DNA of 35,042 nt from Rhodocyclaceae bacterium (GTDB lineage: Bacteria; Pseudomonadota; Gammaproteobacteria; Burkholderiales; Rhodocyclaceae): the NCBI GenBank assembly GCA_026646875.1, contig JAPKHL010000019.1, forward strand, positions 1-35,042. The letters are read 5' to 3'. A program made the translations under genes and the position numbers. The notes under the pieces were generated by a model that saw only the letters and a list, made by a program, of their open reading frames with translations, was not told the DNA's origin and did no database searches. The number at the start of each line of letters is the position of its first letter. Position 1 is the first letter of the stretch. Shown one piece after another: positions 27,551 to 35,042 of this stretch.

Positions 27551-29227
27551 TCAGGGCTTGGCCATTGCGCTGTCGCGCAGCGCACGGCGCAGGATCTTGC
27601 CGACGTTGGTTTTCGGCAGTTCGTCGCGGAATTCGACGTAGTGCGGCACCTTGTAGCCGGTGAGGCTGTCGCGGCAGTGCGCGATCAGGGCCTCGGCCGT
27701 CAGTCCGGGATCCTTGCGCACGACGAAGATCTTCACCGCCTCGCCCGATTTCGCGTCGGGCACGCCGACCGCCGCCACCTCGAGCACCCCGGGGTGCAGG
27801 GCGACCACATCCTCGACCTCGTTCGGATAGACGTTGAAGCCGGAGACCAGGATCATGTCCTTCTTGCGGTCGACGATGCGCACGAAACCCCGCTCGTCCA
27901 TCACCGCCACGTCGCCGGTGCGCAGGAAGCCATCGGGCATGATCACCTTGGCGGTTTCCTCCGGACGGTTGTAGTAGCCCTTCATCACCTGCGGACCGCG
28001 CACGCAGAGTTCGCCGGCCTGGCCGAGCGGCAGATCGTTTCCGTCGTCGTCGCGGATCGCCACCTCGGTCGAACCGATCGGCAGACCGATCGAACCGTTG
28101 TACTCGGGAATGTTCAGCGGATTCATGGTCGCCGCCGGCGACGTCTCGGTCAGGCCGTAGGCCTCGATCAGCGGCTTGCCGGTCACCTGGTGCCATTTTT
28201 CGGCCACCGCCTTCTGCACCGCCATGCCGCCCCCCAGCGTCACCTTCAGCGAGCTGAAATCAAGGCCGTTGAAGGCGGCGTTGTTGAGCAGCGCGTTGAA
28301 CAGGGTATTGACGCCGGTCAGCACGGAGAAACGGTACTTGGCGAGTTCCGCCACAAAGCCGGGAATGTCGCGCGGATTGGTGATCAGCACGTTGGCCGCG
28401 CCGATCCGCAGGAAGGTGAAGCAGTTCGCGGTCAGCGCGAAGATGTGATACAGCGGCAGGGCGGTGATGACGATCTCCTCGCCCTCCCGCACCGCGGGAC
28501 GGATCCAGGCATGCGCCTGCGCCAGGTTGGCGAGGATGTTCCGGTGGGTCAGCATGGCGCCCTTGGAGACCCCCGTGGTCCCCCCGGTGTATTGCAGGAA
28601 GGCCAGATCGTCCTGGGTCACGGCCACCGGCGTGAATCTCGCGCTGCCGCCCTTGCCCAGCGCGGTATTGAAACCGACGGCCTGGGGCAGCCGCCAGGTC
28701 GGCACCATCTTCTTGACGTGCTTGACGACGAAATTGACGATGGCGCCCTTGGGAAAGCCCAGCAGGTCGCCCATGCGCGCGAGGACCACATGCCTGACCG
28801 GGGTCCTGGCGATCACCTCCTCCAGCGTGTGCGCGAAGTTCTCGAGGATGACGATGGCCTCGGCACCCGAATCCTTCAGCTGGTGCTCGAGTTCGCGCGG
28901 CGTGTAGAGCGGGTTGCAGTTGACCACCGTGTAGCCGCCGCGCAACGCGCCGAGCATGGCCACCGGGTACTGCAGGACATTCGGCATCATGATCGCGATG
29001 CGCGCCCCCTTGGGCAGCCGGAGCACGGACTGCAGGTAGGCGGCGAAGTTGCGCGACAGTTCGTCGAGCCGGCCATAGGTCAGGGTTCCGCCCATGTTGA
29101 TGTAGGCGGTCTTCTCGCGATAGCGGGCAACGCTTTTCTCGAACATCTCGCCGAGCGACTTGAACTCGCCCAGGTCGATTTCTGCAGGCACGCCTTCCTG
29201 ATAGCTGCGTAGCCAGATCTTGTCCAT
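27551..29227 (-). CDS. fadD: Long-chain fatty acid--CoA ligase
   Basis: ANL-superfamily enzyme (558 residues) that activates fatty acids through an acyl-adenylate to acyl-CoA. The ATP loop [18 protein letters not shown] is near residues 213-230. [24 protein letters not shown] and [25 protein letters not shown] follow in order, and the catalytic Lys lies in [12 protein letters not shown] near the C-terminus. Length and the N-terminal layout match FadD. The ATG at 29227 has GGAGGAG upstream; the frame is open to 29284, but those residues are not conserved-looking. A CAAA-TCG-TTTG palindrome lies 55 bases upstream, a possible fatty-acid-responsive operator. No other beta-oxidation gene is adjacent. 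Confidence 0.92.
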   Translation of the reverse strand: MDKIWLRSYQEGVPAEIDLGEFKSLGEMFEKSVARYREKTAYINMGGTLTYGRLDELSRNFAAYLQSVLRLPKGARIAIMMPNVLQYPVAMLGALRGGYTVVNCNPLYTPRELEHQLKDSGAEAIVILENFAHTLEEVIARTPVRHVVLARMGDLLGFPKGAIVNFVVKHVKKMVPTWRLPQAVGFNTALGKGGSARFTPVAVTQDDLAFLQYTGGTTGVSKGAMLTHRNILANLAQAHAWIRPAVREGEEIVITALPLYHIFALTANCFTFLRIGAANVLITNPRDIPGFVAELAKYRFSVLTGVNTLFNALLNNAAFNGLDFSSLKVTLGGGMAVQKAVAEKWHQVTGKPLIEAYGLTETSPAATMNPLNIPEYNGSIGLPIGSTEVAIRDDDGNDLPLGQAGELCVRGPQVMKGYYNRPEETAKVIMPDGFLRTGDVAVMDERGFVRIVDRKKDMILVSGFNVYPNEVEDVVALHPGVLEVAAVGVPDAKSGEAVKIFVVRKDPGLTAEALIAHCRDSLTGYKVPHYVEFRDELPKTNVGKILRRALRDSAMAKP

Positions 29228-29281
29228 CTGCTGTTCTCCTCCGGAGTTACTGTGCGTTTTTGAAGATTTTGTCGCGAGCAG

Positions 29282-29292
29282 CAAATCGTTTG
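29282..29292. promoter_or_regulatory. Possible operator upstream of fadD
   Basis: CAAATCGTTTG is a perfect inverted repeat (CAAA-TCG-TTTG) in an AT-rich patch. It partly resembles the (C/G)AAAC...GTTT(C/G) sites of PsrA-type fatty-acid regulators. The match is short and may be chance. Confidence 0.35.
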
Positions 29293-29431
29293 TTTTTTCG
29301 CGCGCATCTGTGGCGCGTCGACCGGGATGCCGACCGGAGCGGCCGGCCCGGGGTGTTTCCTGTTCCGTCTTGTTTCGCCGGGACCCGTCCGCGCGGCGCG
29401 CCTGCAGCGCACCGCGCGTGCGGTGGAGCGC

Positions 29432-29887
29432 TCAGGCCTCGTCGCCCTTCTCGCCTTCCGGCCAGTTGCGGATGTAGTTCTTGAGCATGCGGTTCTCGAA
29501 GCTCTGCTCCTCGAGTACGGCCTTGGCCACGTCGAGGAAGGAGATGACGCCCATCAGCGTGGTGCCGTCCATCACCGGCAGGTAGCGGGAGTGCTTCTCG
29601 ATCATCAGGCGACGCAGGTCATCGACCTCCATCTCGGGCGCCACGGTGACCGGGTTGGAAACCATCACGTCGCCGACCGTCGCCCCCGCGCTGCTGCCGC
29701 CGCGTGCGTTGATCGCCTGCAGCACCTCGCGGAAAGTCAGGATGCCGGCCATCCGGCCGCCGCTCATCACCACCAGCGAACCGACATCGTGCTCGGCCAT
29801 CGCCGCCACCGCCTCGCCGAGCGGCTGTTGCGGTGTCGTGGTGAACAGCGTCGATCCCTTGACGCGCAGAATCTCCCGCACTTGCAT
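29432..29887 (-). CDS. CBS-domain pair protein
   Basis: Small cytoplasmic protein (151 residues) made of two CBS domains, at about residues 7-60 and 75-131. The motifs GSLVVMSGGRMAGILTFREVL and RYLPVMDGTTLMGVISFLDVAKAVL are the repeated core. Such stand-alone pairs bind adenosine nucleotides and act as regulators of partners; no catalytic domain is attached. The C-terminal tail LKNYIRNWPEGEKGDEA follows the second domain and resembles the tail of YrbH-like single CBS proteins of betaproteobacteria. The ATG at 29887 has AGGGGAT upstream. It lies downstream of addA on the same strand; a functional link is not evident. Confidence 0.9.
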   Translation of the reverse strand: MQVREILRVKGSTLFTTTPQQPLGEAVAAMAEHDVGSLVVMSGGRMAGILTFREVLQAINARGGSSAGATVGDVMVSNPVTVAPEMEVDDLRRLMIEKHSRYLPVMDGTTLMGVISFLDVAKAVLEEQSFENRMLKNYIRNWPEGEKGDEA

Positions 29888-29995
29888 CGTTATCCCCTTG
29901 TTTTCGTGACCGGACTGCCCGGACCTTCCGTGACCGCCGATGGTATTCGATCTGCCCGCTTTCGGAAAGCCTGGAACGCAGCCGGCTCCGGGAGG

Positions 29996-32900
29996 TCAGG
30001 ACGGCTCGCCGGGGACCTCGCAGAGGCTCGCATCGGCGAAGACAAGCGCGCCACGCACCGGACGGTCGGGAAAAATCCGCCGCACGGCGGCGCAGTAGTC
30101 ACGCACCTGCGCGCGGTATTCGTCGAGACGCCCGCCGCCGGAGGCCGAGCTCTTGTAGTCGAGCACCCAGATTTCGCCGGGAAATTCCACCAACCGGTCG
30201 ATTCGGCGCAGGCCACCGTCCGCCGCGACCAGCTCGACCTCGTTCCACGCCCGGCGAAAATGCGCCGAATCGAAAAAGCGCTGCAGCTGCGGTGCGGCGA
30301 GCAGTTGCTCGGCGATGGGCAGCACCCGCCGGTGATCGGCGTCGGAAAATCCCAGCGCACGCCACCAGCCATCGCGCACGACACCTCCGGTGCGCCGCTC
30401 GAGCAACGCGTGCAGCAGGATGCCGAAGCGCTCGGCGGCGGCCGGTCCCGCCCGCCGTTCGCCGATGCGCGGCAACGGCGCCGGCGCGGCCTCGATCGGC
30501 GTCTCCGTCCAGGCAATGCCGGCGGATGCGCCGGCGGCCTGCGGAAGATCGTCGCCATGAACCCCTTCGCCGCCCAGCCGGTCCAGTGCCGCCGCCAGCC
30601 GGCGGTACGGCGTGCCCTCGCTGTCGCGCGCACCGGCGATGCCGCTCGCGATGAACACCTGCCGGGCACGGGTGATCGCCACATAGAGGAGGTTGAGTTC
30701 CTCGCGCTCGGCAGCCTCGCGCTCGGCGTCGACCAGCCCCTGCCGCGAGGGCCCCAGCTCGTCGGCGCGGCTGCAGAAGGAAAAATGCCGCGGCGCCGGC
30801 GCCCCCGGCGGCCAGTCGACCAGGAGGTCCCAGGCCTCCGCGCCGCGCGCCGTGGCGTTCGCATCGAGCAGCCAGACCACGGGCGCCTCCAGCCCCTTGG
30901 CGCCGTGGATGGTGAGGATGCGCACCCGGCCACCATCCGATGCCGTGGAGGCCGGCTCGTCGATGGCGCCTTCGTCCGGTGCGTCGTCGGCACCGGCGGC
31001 GCGCAGGTCGCGCAGCTCGTCGATGAAGCGCGGCAGGCTGGGGAAACGGCCACCGCCGTGATCGAGCGCCAGCAGCAGCAGCGCACGCAGGTTGGCCGCC
31101 ACGGCCGCGCGCGCGGCGGCGGGAACGGCCCGCGCATAACGTGCGGGGACCTCGCCCTCGGCATAGATGCGGTCGAGCAGATCGTGCGCCGGCAAGCGGT
31201 CGGCCGCCGGCAGCCAGCCGGCGATAAGCCGTGCCGCCCGCTGCAGCCGCAGCGAGGCGCCGCCGGCCGCAACCCCGGCCTGCAGGCGGGCCCACCAGCC
31301 GGCTTCGCTGCGCGCCGCCAGGAACAGGAGATCGTCGTCGTCGCAGGCGAAGAGCGGAGAACGCAAGGCCTGCGCCAGCGCAAGATCGGCTGCCGGCAGG
31401 GTGAGGAATTCGAGCAGGGCGACCATGTCGCGCACTTCCAGCGTATCGAGCAGGCCGCCGCGCGTGGCGGCGTCGAAGGGAATCCCGGCAGCGGCGAGCG
31501 CCCGTTCGTAATCGGCAAGACGGGTGCGGCTGCGCGCAAGCAGCATCACGTCGCCATAGCGCAGCGGCCGGCAACCGTCGTGACGATCCTCGACCAGCCA
31601 CACGCCAACCATGGCGCGCAGGCGCTCGGCCAGGCGCGCCGCCTCGCGCAGGCGGCGCGAATCGACGGGCTCGTGCTCGGGCTCGCGGAGCGGATCGCGC
31701 AGGCGGACGGCGGCGGGCATGGCCTCCGTCTCGTCACCCGCCCCCCCTTCGCCCGCCTCGGCGGCAGTCTCCTCCCCGCACAGCGGCAGCAGTTCGACCC
31801 GGCCGGGCAGCGGCCCGGCCAGCGAACGCTGCTCGCGGAAGGGACGGAAAGCCGCCTCGTCGCGGAACAGCGCGTTCACCACCGCGATGATCGCCGGCGC
31901 GTTGCGCCGGGTAACGTCCTGCGCGCAGCGCACGGCGCCGAACGCGTTCTCGAGGAAATCGGCTGCCGCCGCGAACAGCCGGGGTTCGGCACGACGGAAA
32001 CGGTAGATCGACTGCTTGGGGTCGCCGACCAGGAACACCGTGGGACGCTGCGCGTCCGAGTAGGCCTCCAGCCAGGCCAGCAGGATCTGCCACTGCAGCG
32101 GATTGGTGTCCTGGAACTCGTCGAGCAGGACATGGCGGTAGCGCGCGTCGAGACGGGCCTGCAGGAAGGCGGCCGTGCCTTCGTCGCGCAGCAGCTGCAG
32201 GACGCGCCATTCGGCGTCGACGAAATCGATCTGCCGGCGTGCCGCCTTGAGTGCCTCGACGTGCGCGAGAAAGGCGCGCAGGACATTGCCGGCACGGCGG
32301 TTGAAAGCGTAGGCCCGCTCTTCGCACTGCCGCGCCAGGCAGTTCAGGAGACGCCCGCCGAGCGCGGCGTGCAGGGCCAGGAAGCGCTCGGCGCCGCTGC
32401 CCCCGAAGCGCTTTTCCAGGGCTTTCGTCGGCTTGCGGGCGCGCAGGCCGCCGCTGGCGGTGAGCAACCCCGCACAGAGCCCGGCGAAGCGCTCCGCCGT
32501 GGCGGCGTTCGCCGGCAAGGCCAGCGCGGCGGCCAGCTTGCATCCCAGCGCGCGATCCTGCTCGAGCTCGCTGGCTTCGAGAAAGCCGAGATAGGCGTGA
32601 AAATCGCTCGCCCAGTCGCCGGCGAAAAAATCGTCCAGCGCCTGCGGTGTCTCGCCCACACCGAAGCGTGCCCGCAGTTCGCCCAGCACATGCGGCAGGG
32701 TTTCGCCCGCCGCATCGGCCATCGCCAGCCATTCAGCGCGCCGCTCGAAGGCCCGCCGCAACAGCCGGCGCGTGGCGTCGAGCCCGGCGTCGCGCAACAA
32801 CTCGACGAGATCGCCGGCCAGCTGCCGCGCATCCGCCCCCTCGCCGGCCGGCACGCTGGCGGCGAAGGACTGCCACCATTCGTCGAACTGGCGCGAGCCG

Positions 32901-33337
32901 GCATCGACCAGCGTCATCCCGGCCAGATTGGCCGACAGCGGCGCAGCATCGACGAGCTGCAGGAACCAGCCGTGGAAGGTGTTGACCGAGAGCCCCGGTT
33001 GCGCGCCGATCACCTGCTCGTAAAGGGCGCGCGCCCGCGCCTGCGTTGCCGCCTCGGGCGGCAGGCCGCGTTCCGCGAGAAAACCCGCCACGGCGGCCGC
33101 ATCGCCGGTGGCCAGCAGCCGCAGCCAGTCGACCACTCGCTCCTCGATTTCGCACGCGGCCTTGCGCGTGAAGGTGATTGCCAGGATTTCGCCGGGCGCG
33201 GCCCCGGCCAGCAGCAGGCGAACGATGCGGGAAGCCAGCAGCCAGGTCTTGCCGCTGCCGGCACAGGCCTCGACGACCACGCTGCGCGCCGGATCGAGCG
33301 CCTGTTCGATCAGATCGTGCGTGGCGTCAGACGACAT
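29996..33337 (-). CDS. addA: Double-strand-break repair helicase-nuclease AddA
   Basis: UvrD/RecB-type superfamily 1A helicase fused to a nuclease, 1113 residues, forming AddAB with the adjacent gene to resect broken DNA ends. The Walker A ACAGSGKT is at 24-31, with LAITFTRKAACEIEERV next, LLDEFQDTNPLQW as Walker B near 390, LVGDPKQSIYRFRRAEP as motif III, and TIHGAKGLEAPVVWLL and LLYVAITRARQ as late motifs. The C-terminus has the PD-(D/E)XK core IDRLVEF...VLDYKSS, with Asp1060 and Lys1062. The start MSSDATHD overlaps the addB stop by 11 bases. The nuclease looks intact. Confidence 0.93.
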   Translation of the reverse strand: MSSDATHDLIEQALDPARSVVVEACAGSGKTWLLASRIVRLLLAGAAPGEILAITFTRKAACEIEERVVDWLRLLATGDAAAVAGFLAERGLPPEAATQARARALYEQVIGAQPGLSVNTFHGWFLQLVDAAPLSANLAGMTLVDAGSRQFDEWWQSFAASVPAGEGADARQLAGDLVELLRDAGLDATRRLLRRAFERRAEWLAMADAAGETLPHVLGELRARFGVGETPQALDDFFAGDWASDFHAYLGFLEASELEQDRALGCKLAAALALPANAATAERFAGLCAGLLTASGGLRARKPTKALEKRFGGSGAERFLALHAALGGRLLNCLARQCEERAYAFNRRAGNVLRAFLAHVEALKAARRQIDFVDAEWRVLQLLRDEGTAAFLQARLDARYRHVLLDEFQDTNPLQWQILLAWLEAYSDAQRPTVFLVGDPKQSIYRFRRAEPRLFAAAADFLENAFGAVRCAQDVTRRNAPAIIAVVNALFRDEAAFRPFREQRSLAGPLPGRVELLPLCGEETAAEAGEGGAGDETEAMPAAVRLRDPLREPEHEPVDSRRLREAARLAERLRAMVGVWLVEDRHDGCRPLRYGDVMLLARSRTRLADYERALAAAGIPFDAATRGGLLDTLEVRDMVALLEFLTLPAADLALAQALRSPLFACDDDDLLFLAARSEAGWWARLQAGVAAGGASLRLQRAARLIAGWLPAADRLPAHDLLDRIYAEGEVPARYARAVPAAARAAVAANLRALLLLALDHGGGRFPSLPRFIDELRDLRAAGADDAPDEGAIDEPASTASDGGRVRILTIHGAKGLEAPVVWLLDANATARGAEAWDLLVDWPPGAPAPRHFSFCSRADELGPSRQGLVDAEREAAEREELNLLYVAITRARQVFIASGIAGARDSEGTPYRRLAAALDRLGGEGVHGDDLPQAAGASAGIAWTETPIEAAPAPLPRIGERRAGPAAAERFGILLHALLERRTGGVVRDGWWRALGFSDADHRRVLPIAEQLLAAPQLQRFFDSAHFRRAWNEVELVAADGGLRRIDRLVEFPGEIWVLDYKSSASGGGRLDEYRAQVRDYCAAVRRIFPDRPVRGALVFADASLCEVPGEPS

Positions 33338-35042
33338 GGGGCCTCCGGCACAGGCCATCCATCTCGCAATGGGCGCAGACACGGTCCACGCCGTGCGCCG
33401 GCAGCGGCGAGCCGGCCTGCATCGCCGTGAAGGCGGCGCGCAGCCGCTCGCCCTGCGCGGCAGCGGCGGCCGCCAGGCCGGCGGCATCCCCCACGGACGC
33501 GCCCGCCCCCTCCCCGGCCGCGACGGTTTCGACCTTCTCGCCGTCGAGCGCGACATAGGCCGCCTGCGTGGCGCCACCATGCAGCAGGACGTAGGCCGGC
33601 AGCTGGATATCGTCGGCCAGGCGTTCGCGCACCCGCTTGGCGACCTGCGTCTTGTAATCGAGCAGAGCGCAACCGTCGACGCCGCGGTCGATACGGTCGA
33701 TCCGCCCGTGGAGGGTGACGCTGCCGCCGCCCGCCAGCGGCAGCGCGCATTCGCCGCGTGTCTCGGCCCCGGCCCAGTGCCAGCCCTCGGCCTCGCGCTG
33801 GCGCTGCCAGTCGAGATAGGCGGGTAGCCGCTGCTCCCAGCGCAAGCGCCAGCCGACGGCGAGGAAATTCTCCGCCACCGCCGGAGCGAACACCTCGTCC
33901 ACGCAAGCCTGCAGCGCCGCCAGCGCACGCTCCGGCGACAGCGCGGCGATACGCGGATGGTGGCCATGAAAACGCTCGAGCACGCGGTGCACCAGGGCGC
34001 CGTAATCGCTTTTATCCATTTCCTCGCTGACCTCGTCGAGCTCGCCGAGGCCGAGGACATGCCGCGCGAAGAAGCGGTAGGGGCAGGCCACCAGGCTCGC
34101 GTAGGCGCTCACCGAAATACGCTGCGGCAGCGCGGCCGGCGGCACGCCGGGCGCCGGGCGGACGGTGGCGGCGGGCGCGGTGAGCGGATCGGGCGCGGGA
34201 TCGAGGACAACGGACGGCACGCTGCGACGCAGATCGTCGTGCCAGGCCAGCTGGCAAAGCGTGGACAACAGGTCGAGTTCGGGCGCCAGCAGGTTGACCT
34301 CGCCGTCGCGTTCGGCCTGCCACGTCACACTGACGCGCGGCACGGTAGCCAGCAGCAGTTCGAGATCGCGCCGCAGGGCGCGCTCGGCATCGACGCGCGT
34401 CGGCAGGCCGAGTTCGCGACGCACCGACTGGTTGAAGAAAGCGGTGCCGGCGGCCGGCGCCAGCTGCCGGGCATCGCCACCGAGCAGCAGCGCGGCCTCG
34501 AAGCGCCGCAGGCAGACGGCGTTGAGCGGGGTGAGGACGATGCTGCTGGCCACCCCCGCATCGCGGAAGCTGGCCGCCTCGAGTTCGCGCCCCAGCCAGT
34601 CACGCCAGGCGGACAGGGAAAAGGCCGCACCGCTCTCCGCAAGCTCCTGCCGGCGGGTGACCGCCAGATCGAGCAGGGCCTGTCCGGCGACATCGTCGCG
34701 CAGGGCATCGGCCGCACCCAGCGCATCGAGTGCCGCATCGAGCCGCTCGAGCCAGCGCGCCAGCGGCGCCGGGCGGGCAGCGAGCCGGCGCACGGCGACC
34801 TCGACGCGGTCGAGCAGGGTCAGCGCATCCTTGCGCGTCTGCGCGATATCCCCGGCGTCCGCCCCCGGCGTCCGCACCATCGCCCGGTATTCCTCGATGC
34901 TGCGCCGGATGCGTGCCAGGCCGCCACGCACCGAGGCGGCGCGGGTGGCCGCCTCGATCAGCCAGACCGCCGCCTTGCGCCGCGCCTCGTCGACATCGGC
35001 GAAGACAAAGGGCGATTTGCACAGGTCGAGCAGATCCCGATG
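33327..35042 (-). CDS. addB: AddB-type helicase-nuclease subunit (partial, 5' end outside)
   Basis: The reading frame is open to the window edge, so only the C-terminal 571 codons are seen. It carries a RecB-like PD-(D/E)XK nuclease: LVACPYRFFARHVLGL, DYGALVHRVLERFH, LHGRIDRIDRG and CALLDYKTQ in order. The C-terminus CAHCEMDGLC (CX2CX5C), together with the Cys of VACPYRF about 240 residues upstream, matches the four-cysteine iron-sulfur staple of AddB nucleases. It overlaps addA by 11 bases, as usual for addBA. The helicase-like N-terminal half is not in the window, so AddB rather than another Fe-S nuclease rests on the partner. Confidence 0.88.
   Translation of the reverse strand, partial: HRDLLDLCKSPFVFADVDEARRKAAVWLIEAATRAASVRGGLARIRRSIEEYRAMVRTPGADAGDIAQTRKDALTLLDRVEVAVRRLAARPAPLARWLERLDAALDALGAADALRDDVAGQALLDLAVTRRQELAESGAAFSLSAWRDWLGRELEAASFRDAGVASSIVLTPLNAVCLRRFEAALLLGGDARQLAPAAGTAFFNQSVRRELGLPTRVDAERALRRDLELLLATVPRVSVTWQAERDGEVNLLAPELDLLSTLCQLAWHDDLRRSVPSVVLDPAPDPLTAPAATVRPAPGVPPAALPQRISVSAYASLVACPYRFFARHVLGLGELDEVSEEMDKSDYGALVHRVLERFHGHHPRIAALSPERALAALQACVDEVFAPAVAENFLAVGWRLRWEQRLPAYLDWQRQREAEGWHWAGAETRGECALPLAGGGSVTLHGRIDRIDRGVDGCALLDYKTQVAKRVRERLADDIQLPAYVLLHGGATQAAYVALDGEKVETVAAGEGAGASVGDAAGLAAAAAAQGERLRAAFTAMQAGSPLPAHGVDRVCAHCEMDGLCRRPHVV

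Noticed and set aside
29958-29970. GCTTTC-G-GAAAGC palindrome between addA and the CBS gene
   Set aside because: Short stem with no T tract and no promoter beside it; expected by chance at this level.
29327-33430. A 1367-codon plus-strand open frame opposite addA and the CBS gene
   Set aside because: It is an antisense shadow of high-GC genes. The minus-strand product has every AddA helicase and nuclease motif, while the plus-strand product has no recognisable domain.

Overview
The window is a GC-rich stretch of bacterial chromosome, almost entirely coding and almost all read from the minus strand. The gene set and order (asd-fimV-truA-trpF-trpB-trpA-accD-folC-dedD-cvpA-purF-metZ, and leuC-entericidin-leuD-leuB) are those of a betaproteobacterium. 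The Rhodocyclales are my best guess, but this is inference from synteny and composition. No tRNA, rRNA, insertion sequence, CRISPR array or phage gene was seen.

Layout. 1-140 (+) is the tail of a probable c-type cytochrome, closed by a strong stem-loop. 249-1544 (-) is a RhlE-type RNA helicase. 1763-12316 (-) is one long, tightly packed run, transcribed in the order EcfT-like membrane protein, truA, trpF, trpB, trpA, accD, folC, SPOR protein, cvpA, purF, metZ. Many stops and starts overlap or lie within 30 bases; the one notable break is 213 bases between trpF and trpB. 12419-15496 (-) is fimV, with its own promoter region and terminator. 15644-20075 (-) is leuC, a 41-residue entericidin lipoprotein, leuD, leuB and asd, read from a promoter embedded in the end of the upstream peptidase gene and closed by a classic terminator. 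20157-23379 (-) holds an M48 lipoprotein peptidase, an HcaT-like MFS transporter and aroC. 23634-25883 (-) is ilvB-ilvN, preceded by a promoter, a valine-rich leader peptide and an attenuator. 26078-27373 (+) holds a short-chain dehydrogenase and a cysteine-rich secreted protein, the only complete confident genes on the plus strand. 27551-29227 (-) is a long-chain acyl-CoA ligase, 29432-29887 (-) a CBS-pair protein, and 29996-35042 (-) addA and the 3' part of addB.

How the genes fit together. The window is dominated by amino-acid biosynthesis: Trp, Leu, Ile/Val, the chorismate branch point, the aspartate-semialdehyde branch and Met. De novo purine, folate and malonyl-CoA steps are added in the same long operon. 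Non-metabolic genes are interleaved: tRNA pseudouridylation, a cell-division SPOR protein, a polar pilus/motility hub protein and double-strand-break repair.

The most informative non-gene structure is the ilvB leader. It is a 45-codon peptide with eight Val codons, six of them GTA, followed by a terminator stem and a nested alternative pairing that would block it. This is a complete candidate for ribosome-mediated attenuation, comparable in kind to ivbL-ilvBN of Escherichia coli. I found no convincing new defence or mobile system. The next most interesting items are the lone EcfT-like protein coupled to truA, the entericidin inside the leu operon, and several palindromes near promoters.
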